Shown: in pieces, positions 10,728 to 20,175 of the stretch
How positions within the stretch are numbered: position 1 is the first letter of the stretch
Layout of the letters: every line of letters starts with the position of its first letter
Assembly: GCF_905397375.1 (NCBI RefSeq)
Contig: NZ_CAJPVG010000013.1
Span: forward strand, 47,434 to 111,433
From: Ralstonia mannitolilytica
Lineage (GTDB): Bacteria; Pseudomonadota; Gammaproteobacteria; Burkholderiales; Burkholderiaceae
Direction: 5' to 3'
DNA: 64,000 bases
Notes under the pieces: model-generated
Told to the model about the DNA's origin: nothing
The model's input: only the letters and a program-made list of their open reading frames with translations
Databases searched by the model: none
Made by a program: the position numbers and the translations under genes

Positions 10728-11657
10728 ATGGCGGACGATTGGCTCAATATCGCCCTGCGCTTTGGGCTGTACCTGGACTTGACGATCCTTTTCGGGGTCT
10801 CGCTGTTCGGGGTCCAGGCGTTGCGACCCGATCACCGGGCCACGGCGATTGCGCGCCGATACGTCCGTGCCGTCGGAGTCACTGCCGCATTGGGCATCGT
10901 GCTGTCGCTCTGGAGCTTCGTTGTCATGGCCAAGGCGATGACGGGGGCCACCGAGTACGCTGAACTCACCAGCCATGTCTTCAGCATGATGCTGACCACC
11001 ACCGCGGTTGGCCTGGCCTGGATGGCGCGATTGGTGGCCCTGGCCGGATGCTTGGTCGCCGTTGCGCGTTTGCGGAAGCACCCAGCGCCTCACTTCGGCG
11101 TGTGCGCCGGGCTGGGTGCGGTGGCTCTGCTAACGGTCACTTGGGCCGGGCATGGGGCGATGGACGACGGTGTGAAGGGATACCTTCATCTCACATTTGA
11201 TATCGCGCACGTTTTGGCCGCGGGCGCCTGGGTTGGCGCATTGGCAGCGTTTGTGCTGCTGGCGTCGACAAGACAAGCGGCCTCATCGGAAACGGTGGAA
11301 ATCCTTAGTCACACATCCAATGGCTTCGCGCGTCTTGGGACGCTGATTGTTGCCACGCTGTTTGCGACAGGGACGTTCAACTATTTTTTGATCGTTGGGC
11401 CGACGATTAACGGGTTGTTCACCACGCCATACGGGCGCTTATTGTTGATCAAGCTGGCTTTGTTCGCGCTGATGCTCGGACTGGCCGCAGCCAATCGTTA
11501 TCGGCTGAGCCCACGGCTTGCGGCGGCGGTTAGGGCCGCAGACCACGTCCACGCGGTGATAGCACTGCGCCGCAGTCTGGTCATGGAAACCAGCCTTGCC
11601 ATACTGATTTTGGCGTTGGTCGCTTGGCTTGGTGTGCTTTCGCCGCCTGGAACCTGA
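10728..11657 (+). CDS. copD: Inner-membrane copper protein CopD
   Basis: A 309-residue polytopic protein with about eight hydrophobic segments and conserved His in the membrane region (WAGHGAMDD, HLTFDIAHVLAAGAWVG), typical of CopD. It starts four bases after copC, so the pair is co-translated or nearly so. CopCD is thought to move copper across the inner membrane in this family (family knowledge). Confidence 0.93.
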   Translation: MADDWLNIALRFGLYLDLTILFGVSLFGVQALRPDHRATAIARRYVRAVGVTAALGIVLSLWSFVVMAKAMTGATEYAELTSHVFSMMLTTTAVGLAWMARLVALAGCLVAVARLRKHPAPHFGVCAGLGAVALLTVTWAGHGAMDDGVKGYLHLTFDIAHVLAAGAWVGALAAFVLLASTRQAASSETVEILSHTSNGFARLGTLIVATLFATGTFNYFLIVGPTINGLFTTPYGRLLLIKLALFALMLGLAAANRYRLSPRLAAAVRAADHVHAVIALRRSLVMETSLAILILALVAWLGVLSPPGT

Positions 11658-11685
11658 TACTGCTTACCTGTTTGCCGGAGGAACC

Positions 11686-12177
11686 ATGATGATGAAATCG
11701 CCGACTGCCAAGCCCGTGTCCGCGACAAGACGGTCCCTGATTGCAGGTCTGTTACTGCTGCCTGCCGTAGCCCTGGCGCAAAAGGCCGGATCGAAACCCG
11801 TGATCCAGGTGTGGAAAACGCCGGGTTGCGGCTGCTGCAAGGATTGGCTTGCCCACTTGCGGGACAACGGGTTCGACGTGGTTGCACATGACGTCGAGGA
11901 AACGGTGGAAGCCAGGCGAAAGGCTGGCATGCCAGAGCGCTATGCCTCTTGTCACACGGGCATCGTGCAGGACTATGCGCTGGAAGGCCATGTTCCGGCA
12001 CGCGAAATCAAGCGTCTGCTGCAGGAGCGCCCGAAAGCGATCGGGCTGGCGGTCCCCAGCATGCCGCTCGGCGCCCCTGGCATGGATGGGCCGGCATACG
12101 GTAATCGGCGCATGCCATACAACGTCCTGCTGATCGGATTGGACGGACAGGCCACCGTGTTCCGCGCATACAGCTGA
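11686..12177 (+). CDS. copG: CopG-type DUF411 metal-binding protein
   Basis: A 163-residue exported protein of the DUF411 family. It has an N-terminal signal (RRSLIAGLLLLPAVALA), a thioredoxin-like fold with the motif TPGCGCCKDW, and further conserved Cys and Met (SCHTG; GMPERYASC). CopG proteins of this family bind a Cys-bridged copper cluster (published for Pseudomonas/Vibrio CopG; recalled). Start 11686 follows a GGAGGAA site. It ends the cop operon 28 bases after copD. Confidence 0.88.
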   Translation: MMMKSPTAKPVSATRRSLIAGLLLLPAVALAQKAGSKPVIQVWKTPGCGCCKDWLAHLRDNGFDVVAHDVEETVEARRKAGMPERYASCHTGIVQDYALEGHVPAREIKRLLQERPKAIGLAVPSMPLGAPGMDGPAYGNRRMPYNVLLIGLDGQATVFRAYS

Positions 12178-12220
12178 TGGGGTGTGACCGTCTCCTTGGC
12201 ACCCGCAATCGTGCCACCGG

Positions 12221-13486
12221 TCAGAGCGTTTTGGCGATGGCTTCAATCGGCTTGATACCTGCGCCGAACCGGGCCATGGTTTCCCGGTGCTCGGTGAGGC
12301 TGGTGTAGGGCACATATCGGATGCCAAGTTCCGATACGCGGCTGAAGGCGGGGCGTGCAAGTTGAGCGCGCACGTCGGCCTCTCGTCCATCCGGCGCAAC
12401 CAGGAACAGGTGTTTCTTCGCCGGCTGTTCTGTGCCCAGGGCTAAATCAAGCAGTCGCACGATGCCTGAGTAGATCGAAGTGGTGTGTTCGACCTCGAAG
12501 GCGGCTTCCACCTCCAGCGAAGCAGCGTTCAGCCAAACGACGTCGATAAGGGGCACGGTGTCGGCACCCGCTACCAACAGCGAGTTCGGCAACGTTGCCA
12601 GGCAGCCATCGCTGAGCACGCCGCCGTTGTAAGGGCGGCTACGGTCGTTGGTTGCCACCCATACTGCGAAGCCCAGTGCCTTGCCGAGATCGCGCAACCA
12701 GCCTTGCACCTCTGTATGGGAGGCATCGTCGGTTCGTCCCGCCTGAAGTTGTTTGGCGAAGGAGGCCGCTTCCTCGCGCGCCTTGGCCAGATTGCTCTCC
12801 CACTCAGCGATCGTGGCAGCATCGCCTTCTCGCGGCGGCGCCGGATAGCGCTCCATTCCGATATCGAACAGCAGTCCGGCAACTGCGCCCAAATCGTTGG
12901 ACAGGAGGTCGCGGTAGCGACCATTCAGGGACAGCACACCCTCGCGCATGGCCAGGTAGTGGTCCCATTTCCCGAGCTTGACGCGAGAACCCGTCAGCGC
13001 GTTGTATCCGTTGACGATCGCGGTGTTGAAGGGAACCGCCAGCGTCGGGTGAATGAAGTACAGCAGGTTGGCGACGGCCGGGCCCAGCCCCTTGATGCCG
13101 TGTTGGTTCAACTGCTGAATCGCTTGAACCAGTTCTTGTTCGGTGTCGCAGCAATTGCACGTATGCAGCAGCCTGGCGAACGCTCGCTGATGATCGGCAT
13201 TCTCATAGATGTCCGGGATGCGCAGTTTGGGCTTCCAGAGGAAGGCATGGTCCGCCCCCTTGAAGATCTGGCGCTGCTCTGCAATCGAGGAGACCACGGT
13301 TTCGAGGGGGGACCCGCGATAGGCGTTGCCGAATGTCCCAGCTTGAATCTCATTGACGACCGCGCCGATGCCGCGCCGAATGGAGCGGAAGTTCTTGAGG
13401 CGCTCCGGCCAGAGAAACCACGTCTGATATGTCCCGTCCCTGTCAGCTTTCCATCGCTCAATGAGCGTTCTTGTCAAATCGGTCAT
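12221..13486 (-). CDS. Orphan predicted PD-(D/E)XK nuclease with HhH-like region
   Basis: A 421-residue protein not tied to a named family by me. Residues about 128-148 (HGIKGLGPAVANLLYFIHP) look like a helix-hairpin-helix DNA-binding motif. The C-terminal part (about 255-420) has a PD-(D/E)XK-like layout: Glu259 in a helix followed by LGKALGFAVWVA, then Asp315 in PLIDVVWL, then FEVEHTTSIYSG with Glu331/Glu333. I recall this EVEHTTSIYSG signature from restriction-endonuclease-like proteins. No methyltransferase gene is recognisable next to it. It sits convergent with copG at the inner edge of the copper block, next to the island junction. Confidence 0.7.
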   Translation of the reverse strand: MTDLTRTLIERWKADRDGTYQTWFLWPERLKNFRSIRRGIGAVVNEIQAGTFGNAYRGSPLETVVSSIAEQRQIFKGADHAFLWKPKLRIPDIYENADHQRAFARLLHTCNCCDTEQELVQAIQQLNQHGIKGLGPAVANLLYFIHPTLAVPFNTAIVNGYNALTGSRVKLGKWDHYLAMREGVLSLNGRYRDLLSNDLGAVAGLLFDIGMERYPAPPREGDAATIAEWESNLAKAREEAASFAKQLQAGRTDDASHTEVQGWLRDLGKALGFAVWVATNDRSRPYNGGVLSDGCLATLPNSLLVAGADTVPLIDVVWLNAASLEVEAAFEVEHTTSIYSGIVRLLDLALGTEQPAKKHLFLVAPDGREADVRAQLARPAFSRVSELGIRYVPYTSLTEHRETMARFGAGIKPIEAIAKTL

Positions 13487-13850
13487 GCACGCCAGTGTTC
13501 TTCAAAAGATCGGAGTCTATCTTCTCAAAGAATGCGTTCAATTTGTCGCTCGTATGCGCGTCTTGTTTCGATAACCAGCGTGCTGGTGCCGGGAATGCTG
13601 TATGGGCGCAAACTGATTTCGGCGGACACCCTGGAACGTGCACCGCAGGCGTCAGGTGATACCAGTGTGGCTCACTGAGAGCAGGGTCGGTGGCCGTACG
13701 GCCAATTGCGAAGGTGTATGTTTTTGAAGTGTACGTTGCCCCTTGAATCCATAGAGGCGCGCTCCACCGCTTGATCCTATGACCTATTTTCTTTTCAAAT
13801 CAGCACCTTAGATCGGATGTGGCGGATTTTTTACGAATCCCGGCCATCCC
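13487..13850. other. 364-base gap at the island edge
   Basis: No convincing gene. The minus strand has an open frame from about 13797 to 13458 that overlaps the nuclease start by 29 bases, but it matches nothing I recognise. The segment 13750-13850 is AT-richer than its surroundings and abuts the truncated PepSY gene, so it may be the terminal sequence of the inserted element. I see no classical Tn3 or Tn7 end and no direct repeat within it. Confidence 0.5.
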
Positions 13851-14495
13851 TCAATACAGCCCACTGAACGCGGCCAGCAGATACAGCGGCAACACCAGCG
13901 TGCCGACGACGGTGTGCACATCCCACCAGCGGATGCGCCCCGCGCGGCTCCACCGGATCATGAGCCAGCTTCGCCAGTTCGCGACGCGTTTCGGCCACCG
14001 CAGATAGAGGCCGGACAACGCCATCACGACCAGCGCGATGGTGCTCGCCCCGACAATCTGCTTGCCCACTTCGTCCGCCAGCAGCGTGCGGTGCAGCAGC
14101 TTGACGGTGGCAAAGAAGCGCTGGCCGCGCGCCTCGGGAAGCAACGTGCCGGTGCCGGCATCGATGTAGCGCAGTTCCCCGCGGCTGCTGCCGCCGCGCT
14201 TGCCGGGCGGCCAGGCATACCAGACGCGCCACGGCTCGGTGGGGTCGGATGCGGCGGTGATGAACGTGACGGGGCGCTGCGGCATGGCTGCGCGCGCCTG
14301 TGCGGCCACCTGCGGCAGCGTCGGGGCGGAGCCGCTGCGCGCGGGCAGGGTGAGCACGCCGGGATTGAGGGCGCGCAGGAGTTCGTCTTCGTACGCCATC
14401 AGCGCGCCGGTGGCGCCGACGATGGCCAGCACCACGCTGGCTGACAACCCGATCAGCCAGTGCAGGCGGAAGAGCACCCGTCGCAGCATCGCCAT
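13851..14495 (-). pseudogene. PepSY-associated membrane protein, C-terminally truncated
   Basis: 214 residues: N-terminal TM (LHWLIGLSASVVLAIVGATGALMAYEDELL, shown in parts: HWLIGLSA, GALMAYEDEL), a PepSY region, a second TM, and a third TM that ends LYLLAAFSGLY then stop. Family members usually run 370-500 residues and continue past this exact FSGLY position with more membrane segments (family knowledge). The stop coincides with a change to AT-richer sequence of the copper block. It lies 15 bases downstream of the siderophore receptor, so it was probably the reductase-like partner in iron-siderophore uptake and is now likely inactive. Confidence 0.75.
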
Positions 14496-14510
14496 TCGCC
14501 TGTTGGACGC

Positions 14511-16649
14511 TTACATCTTGTACCGCACGCCGAGCAGCGCCATGCGAGGCGCGCCCGGCATGTTGTAGTGCTCGGCGCCGCCGTGGGCCGACACGTAGTA
14601 CGCGCGATTGAACAGGTTTTGCAGGTTCAGCGTGAGGTCGACGTGCCTGCTGCGGTAGCCTGCGCCGAGATCGACCGTCATGTAGCCGGGCAGCGTCGTC
14701 AGGTTGTACTGCGACGCATAACGCGCGCCTTCGGCACGCACGCCGCCTGCCACGTAGAAGCCGTTCGGCAGATCATGCTTGAGCCACAGCAAACCGCTAT
14801 GCCGCGGTGTGAGCGAGGGTTGATTGCCCGTGACGGCCGTTCCGGCGCTCCGGTCGTATGGGTTGTCCAGGCGGCCGTTCAGATAGGCATAGCTGGCGAT
14901 CAGGGACCAGGTTTTGACGATTTCACCCGTGAACGACAACTCCAGCCCGCGCGTACGCTGTGTACCGATAGGCACGCCGAGGCCAGAGTTATCCGGGGCT
15001 GCTGCCGTCAGGTTGGTCTGCTTCATATCGAACAGCGACGCCGTCACACTCGCGCCGGCCGACAGGTCGTACTTGGCGCCGATCTCGTAGTTGGTGGTCC
15101 GCTGCGGAGCCAGCGCACCGCTGTTCGGGAAGAACGTGAAGCTGTCAGCCAGCGGCTGGAACGAGCGGCTGTACGACGCGTACAGCGAGAGTGGCTCGAC
15201 CGGGTGGTACACCACGCCCAGGCGCGGGCTGACCGGCTTGTCGGTCCGTGCCAGATCCTGGTTCTTCGGCGTGAGGTCGTCGCGGCTTTGCTTGAGGATC
15301 TCGTAGCGAAGGCCGGCGAGCACCGTCCATTGCGGCGAGAACTTGATCAGATCCTGCACATACGCGGCATACGTTTCGTTGTGCGAGAGGCCGTAGTTGG
15401 TGGGCGTGGCGTTGGCGGGCACCGTGGGCAGCACCGGCAGCACGGGGTTGAACAGGTTGACCGTGAAATTGCCCGGGGCCGCGGCCACGCGGTCGCTCTT
15501 GTCCTGGTAGCCGAGCTCGATGCCGTACAGCAGCGTGTGCTGGATGCCCCAGGTCTCCGCCTTCTGCGTCAGTTCGTTCTGCCAGACCGTGCCGCGATCG
15601 CTGCGGTTGCGCTGGTTGACGCTGAGCGTCACGGTCGGGATCGGGCCGTCGTTGACGCTGCGCACGGTCGTGTAGTTGTTGCGGCCGAGCGAGTACTCGT
15701 AATTGCGCACCACGCTGTGGAACGACCACTTGTCGTTGAAGCGGTGGTCCAGCGTGCCGGTCACGCTCTTGACCGTCGATTCGACATTGCCGGCGCCTGC
15801 ATCGGCCGAGCCGTATCGCGTCTCGATGGGCACGTTGGCGGGGCGGCCGTGATAGGCGGGCACGCCCTGGTCTGCGATGCGCTTGTCGTGCAGGTAGTCG
15901 AACTGCACCGTCAGCTTGGTATCCGGCGACAGGTTGAACAGGAACGACGGCGAGATCGCCTGGCGACGCAGGAAGTAGTCGTTGCGGAAACCGCCCGAGT
16001 CTTCCACCGCGCCGGTGATGCGTGCGCGGATGGCGTCGTCATTGATGGAGGTGTTCAGGTCCAGCTCGGCGCGTTTCTGACGCTCGGTGCCCACCAGTAC
16101 GCCCACTTCGGCCAGCGGCGTAGCGAGCGGCTTCTTCGTGACACGGTTGATGATGCCGCCTGACGAGCCGCGCCCGTACAGCACCGCAGCCGGGCCCTTC
16201 AGCACTTCAATGCGGTCGATGTTGGAGAGGTCGCGGAAGTAGAGGGAGTCGTCGCGCAGGCCGTCGACGTACTGGTCGTTGATCGACGAGAACCCGCGGA
16301 TGGTCACCTGGTCGCGCTGGGCATCCCCAAGCGAGGCCGACACGCCCGGCACGTTGCGCAGCGCCTCGTTAAGCGACGTCACGCCCTGGTCCTGGATCAC
16401 CGCGTGCGGCACCACGTTCACGGTTTGCGGAATCTCGCGCAGCGGCACGGGGATCTTCGTGGCCGTATTGGCGATCGGCGTGTCGTAGCTGGCCGTGCTG
16501 CGCGTGCCCTTGACGGTCGAGGTGGGCAGCGTGCCGGCGTCGGCTGCCGCAACCACGGCGTCTGCAGCGGTTGCCACGTGGGCCAGCGGCAGCGTTCCAA
16601 GGACGGCCAAAGACAGGCGAAGACCCTCTCGACGAAATTTCGGCGGCAT
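14511..16649 (-). CDS. TonB-dependent siderophore receptor
   Basis: A 712-residue outer-membrane receptor. Signal peptide to about VATAADA; plug domain with PQTVNVVPHAVIQDQG, LRNVPGV, IRGFSSINDQYVDGLRDD, IEVLKGPAAVLYGRG and GGIINRVTKKP; then a 22-strand barrel. These plug motifs are those of ferric-siderophore receptors (FhuE/FpvA/FoxA group). The C-terminus ends GVRYKM, not the usual Phe. The start at 16649 is set by the signal peptide; the longer open frame upstream is not coding. A Fur-like box lies about 100 bases upstream. The siderophore cannot be named. Confidence 0.93.
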   Translation of the reverse strand: MPPKFRREGLRLSLAVLGTLPLAHVATAADAVVAAADAGTLPTSTVKGTRSTASYDTPIANTATKIPVPLREIPQTVNVVPHAVIQDQGVTSLNEALRNVPGVSASLGDAQRDQVTIRGFSSINDQYVDGLRDDSLYFRDLSNIDRIEVLKGPAAVLYGRGSSGGIINRVTKKPLATPLAEVGVLVGTERQKRAELDLNTSINDDAIRARITGAVEDSGGFRNDYFLRRQAISPSFLFNLSPDTKLTVQFDYLHDKRIADQGVPAYHGRPANVPIETRYGSADAGAGNVESTVKSVTGTLDHRFNDKWSFHSVVRNYEYSLGRNNYTTVRSVNDGPIPTVTLSVNQRNRSDRGTVWQNELTQKAETWGIQHTLLYGIELGYQDKSDRVAAAPGNFTVNLFNPVLPVLPTVPANATPTNYGLSHNETYAAYVQDLIKFSPQWTVLAGLRYEILKQSRDDLTPKNQDLARTDKPVSPRLGVVYHPVEPLSLYASYSRSFQPLADSFTFFPNSGALAPQRTTNYEIGAKYDLSAGASVTASLFDMKQTNLTAAAPDNSGLGVPIGTQRTRGLELSFTGEIVKTWSLIASYAYLNGRLDNPYDRSAGTAVTGNQPSLTPRHSGLLWLKHDLPNGFYVAGGVRAEGARYASQYNLTTLPGYMTVDLGAGYRSRHVDLTLNLQNLFNRAYYVSAHGGAEHYNMPGAPRMALLGVRYKM

Positions 16650-16745
16650 TACAGTTCCCGTAAAGTGAAAGTCGCGCCGACAGGCGCACTGGCGACGCGA
16701 TCCCACCCCCGGAATGCTGTGGCGCGTCTTCAAAATGTGAAGCCG

Positions 16746-16772
16746 CAAATAATAATGAGAGTAATTCTTATT
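16746..16772 (-). promoter_or_regulatory. Fur-box-like operator
   Basis: AATAAGAATTACTCTCATTATT on the minus strand (quoted in parts: AATAAGAATTA, CTCTCATTATT) resembles the Fur consensus of GATAAT-type hexamers. It lies upstream of the siderophore receptor, where iron repression is expected. Confidence 0.65.
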
Positions 16773-16918
16773 TACAAGAGACTTAGAAGTCGTTTTTGAC
16801 GATGGGCAACGTTTGCTGATGCCAAGCGGGGCAATTCCGTACGCAAAGGTGCGCAGGTTGCCGGCACCAAATTGCGTTCGGGACGTCTCATTCGCTCGCG
16901 TTCCGCCTTTTTCCTGAC

Positions 16919-18016
16919 ATGTCCCATCCTCCACACGAAGCACCGCTGCGCGTGGCCCTCGTGGGCTACGGCTATGCCGGCAAGCTGTTTCACGCCGCCT
17001 ACATCGACGCCACCCCGGGGCTCCAGCTGCACGTGGTCGGCTCCAATCGTCCGGACACGGTGCTGGCCGATCGGCCGGACGCCGTGGTGTGCGCGCCCGA
17101 GGCTGCCGTAACGCATCCCGAGGTGGATCTCGTGGTGATCGCCACACCCAATGACCGGCACGCCCCTTTGGCCGAAGCCGCGCTCCGGGCGGGCAAGCAC
17201 GTGGTCGTCGACAAGCCGTTCACCGTGACGCTGAGTGAGGCGCGGCATCTCGCCCGCGTTGCCACTGACACGGGCCGGTTGCTGTCCGTCTTTCAGAACC
17301 GCCGCTGGGACAGCGACTTCCTTGCCGTGCAGGCTGCCATCGCAGGCGGGGCCATCGGGCAGCCAATGCACATCGAGGCGCATTTCGACCGCTACCGCCC
17401 GCAGGTGCGTGCGCGGTGGCGCGAGCAGGCCGGGCAGGGCACGGGCATCTGGTTCGACCTGGGGCCGCACCTCGTCGATCAGGCATTGCTGCTGCTGGGC
17501 CTGCCCGACGCCGTGAGCGCATCGTTCGCGCGCCAGCGCGCTGGCGCCGAGACGCCGGATTGGGCGCATGTCGTTCTGCATGCCGCAGAACGCCGCGCCA
17601 TCCTGCACGCCAGCATGCTCGTGGCGGGCGGATCGCCGCGCTGGACGGTGCACGGCACGCGCGGCTCCTTCATCAAGCGCCGCATGGATCAACAAGAGGC
17701 GCAACTCCTTGCCGGCGTGGCGCCCGGCGCGCCCGGCTGGGGCGTGGATGACGACGCTGGTGTGCTGATCGGGGGCGCCACGTCCGCACAGAGCGATATG
17801 CCGACGCCCAGTGGCGATCAGCGTGCCTTCTATGCCGCGGTGCGCGATGCCATTGCGGGGGCGCGGCCGAACCCCGTGCCGCCCGTACAGGCGGTGGCGG
17901 TCATGGCGGTGCTGGAGGCCGCCGTGGCCGCGGCGCAGACCGGTGCGACCGCGGTGCCGGACCTGACCGATACGGAGCGCGCCGACTGGGGCGCCGCGCG
18001 GGAGGCGGCTTCGTGA
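16919..18016 (+). CDS. Gfo/Idh/MocA-family oxidoreductase
   Basis: A 365-residue NAD(P)-dependent oxidoreductase. The N-terminal Rossmann motif VALVGYGYAGKLFH (GxGxxG) and the VVDKPFTVT motif (the EKP-type active-site loop) are clear, followed by the alpha/beta C-terminal domain. Members act on sugars, inositols or related compounds; the substrate is unknown here. The stop overlaps the GTG start of the antiporter gene (GTGA), so the two are coupled, although no functional link is obvious. Confidence 0.88.
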   Translation: MSHPPHEAPLRVALVGYGYAGKLFHAAYIDATPGLQLHVVGSNRPDTVLADRPDAVVCAPEAAVTHPEVDLVVIATPNDRHAPLAEAALRAGKHVVVDKPFTVTLSEARHLARVATDTGRLLSVFQNRRWDSDFLAVQAAIAGGAIGQPMHIEAHFDRYRPQVRARWREQAGQGTGIWFDLGPHLVDQALLLLGLPDAVSASFARQRAGAETPDWAHVVLHAAERRAILHASMLVAGGSPRWTVHGTRGSFIKRRMDQQEAQLLAGVAPGAPGWGVDDDAGVLIGGATSAQSDMPTPSGDQRAFYAAVRDAIAGARPNPVPPVQAVAVMAVLEAAVAAAQTGATAVPDLTDTERADWGAAREAAS

Positions 18017-20109
18017 ACGGCGTGGTGATCCTGTTGCTGGTGGCGGGCGGGCTGCTCGCCGTGGTGGCGCTCGTGCAGATGCTCGCCTCGCGCCTGACTT
18101 TGCCGGAGTCGACGCTGCTGGCGCTGGCCGGCATCGGCATCGGCGGGGCGTATGTGGGCTTGCAGAACACCGCACCCACTTTCGCGGCCACGTTCTTTAC
18201 ACCGCTCATCAACCCCAGCTGGCCGGCCGAGGCCTATCTGTGGCTCTTTCTGCCGCCATTGCTGTTTCAGGCGGCGCTGTCGGTGGACGTACGCCGCATG
18301 GCGCCCGACGCCGCGCCGATCCTCATGCTGGCGGTCGTGGCCGTGGTGCTCGCCACGGGCGTGATCGGTCTGGCGGCCGCGGCCGTGGCGCCGTTTGGCA
18401 TTGTCACGTGCCTGCTGCTCGGGGCCATGATCGCGACGACCGACCCGTCCGCGGTGATCGCCGTCTTCCGCGATGTTGGCGCACCGGCACGGTTGATTCG
18501 CCTGGTGGAAGGCGAGGCGCTGCTCAACGACGCGGCGGCCATTGCCATCATGGGTGTGCTGCTTGCCATGCTGACCGGGCACGGCGGCGAGGCCAGTATC
18601 GGGGCCGGCTTGCGCGAACTGGCCCGGGCATTCGGCGGCGGCGTGATGTTCGGATTGATTGCCGGGCGCATCGCCGCGTTCCTGCTGCCGGCCCTGCGCG
18701 GGATCGCCCAGGCCGAAGCCGCATGGACGCTGGCGCTGCCTTACCCGCTGTACCTGGTGGCCGAAGACGTGCTTGGTGTGTCGGGCGTGGTGTCGGTGGT
18801 GTGCGCGGGGTTGGTGATCGGGGCGCTGGGGCGCACGCGCCTGACGCCGCGCAACTGGTCGCACCTGCAATTGATCTGGGAGCAGATTGCCGCGCTGGCG
18901 GGCGCCGTGGTCTTCCTGCTGGCCGCGGTGCGCGTGCCGGAGCTGCTGCACGGCGTGGAGTGGAGAGACGCGCTCTGGCTCGCGGTGATCGTCGCCGCTG
19001 CGCTGGCGGCGCGCCTGGCCGTGCTGTTTGGGCTGCTGCCCGCACTCGCGTGGCTCAGGCTTTCCGCACCGGTCAGCCATGCCTACAAGCTGGCGATTGC
19101 GTGGGGCGGCCTGCGCGGTGCCGTGACGCTGGTGCTGGCGCTGGGCGTGGCCGAGAACCCGGCCGTGCACGCTGCCGACCGCCATTTCGTCAGCATCCTC
19201 GCGACCGGGTTCGTGCTGGTGAGCGTGCTCTTCAACGGCGCGACGCTGCGCTGGGTGATGCGCCAGCTCGGGCTCGACCAGCTTTCGCCGCAGGAGCAGG
19301 TGCTGCAGGGCCAGGCGCTGAACGTTTCGACCGAAGAGGTGGAATCGACCATGCGCCGCATCGGCGGGCACTTCCACTTCACGGCCGGCGCCACGGAGCA
19401 GGCGGTGCAGGCATACCGCCGCGAGGTGGCCGCTGGCGCCGCAGAGCTGAATCTGGAAGAGGCGCTGTCCGAACGGGAGCGCCTCACCATCGGGCTCGTG
19501 GCCCTGGCCACGCGCGAGCGCGAACTGATTCCCGAATACGGCAACGGCCTCATCTCGATCCGCAACCTCGACGCGATGATGCGCAATACCGCCGACATGA
19601 TCGACGCCGCGCGTGCGGAAGGGCGGCTCGGTTACAAGCGCGCCTCGCGGCGCATCCTCGCCAAGCACTTCGGCTATCGCCTGGCATGGTGGGTGCACCG
19701 CGTGCTGCATATCGACCGGCCGCTGGCGAACGCGCTGGCCGATCGCTTCGAGCTGCTGGTGTGCCGCCAGACGGTGCTCGAACGCCTGCGCGCCTACAAC
19801 CGCACGTCATTGCAGCCGGTGCTGGGCGAGCGCATGGCGGACCTGCTCGACGGCGTGCTGATCGCGCGCATCGAAGCCGCTGAAGAAGGCCTGGCCGAAC
19901 TGCGCGGCAATTTCGGCGACTACAGCGCCGCGCTGGAGAAGCGCCTGCTCCTGCTGTTCGCGCTCCACATCGGTCAGAGCAAGATCGACACGATGCTGGC
20001 CGAAACGGTGATCTCGAAGGAGGTCTACAAGCAGATCAGCGGCGTCATCCATCGTGCGTGGACGGCGGCGCTGCCTCGTCCGTCGCTGGCCTTGCGCACG
20101 CAGTCGTAG
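18013..20109 (+). CDS. CPA1-type Na+/H+ antiporter
   Basis: A 698-residue protein: about 400 residues of transmembrane domain followed by a cytosolic C-terminal region of about 270 residues with no recognised motif. The ion-binding segment TTDPSAVIAVFRDVG and VEGEALLNDAAAIAI are typical of CPA1/NhaP exchangers, as is WGGLRGAVTLVLAL. It starts with GTG at 18013, overlapping the preceding stop by four bases. It would exchange Na+ or K+ for protons at the inner membrane. Confidence 0.9.
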   Translation: MNGVVILLLVAGGLLAVVALVQMLASRLTLPESTLLALAGIGIGGAYVGLQNTAPTFAATFFTPLINPSWPAEAYLWLFLPPLLFQAALSVDVRRMAPDAAPILMLAVVAVVLATGVIGLAAAAVAPFGIVTCLLLGAMIATTDPSAVIAVFRDVGAPARLIRLVEGEALLNDAAAIAIMGVLLAMLTGHGGEASIGAGLRELARAFGGGVMFGLIAGRIAAFLLPALRGIAQAEAAWTLALPYPLYLVAEDVLGVSGVVSVVCAGLVIGALGRTRLTPRNWSHLQLIWEQIAALAGAVVFLLAAVRVPELLHGVEWRDALWLAVIVAAALAARLAVLFGLLPALAWLRLSAPVSHAYKLAIAWGGLRGAVTLVLALGVAENPAVHAADRHFVSILATGFVLVSVLFNGATLRWVMRQLGLDQLSPQEQVLQGQALNVSTEEVESTMRRIGGHFHFTAGATEQAVQAYRREVAAGAAELNLEEALSERERLTIGLVALATRERELIPEYGNGLISIRNLDAMMRNTADMIDAARAEGRLGYKRASRRILAKHFGYRLAWWVHRVLHIDRPLANALADRFELLVCRQTVLERLRAYNRTSLQPVLGERMADLLDGVLIARIEAAEEGLAELRGNFGDYSAALEKRLLLLFALHIGQSKIDTMLAETVISKEVYKQISGVIHRAWTAALPRPSLALRTQS

Positions 20110-20175
20110 GTGCATGGCACCCCGCGCGGCCGGCTCGTGCCGCCTGCGCAGACGCCGCAGGCGACATTGATCTGC

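Noticed and set aside
12485..13678. 397-codon plus-strand frame opposite the nuclease gene
   Set aside because: Product looks like an antisense shadow; the minus-strand frame has recognisable motifs.
13458..13797. Open frame on the minus strand overlapping the nuclease start, possible partner gene
   Set aside because: About 113 codons without a recognised family or ribosome site; could be chance. Worth a database search.
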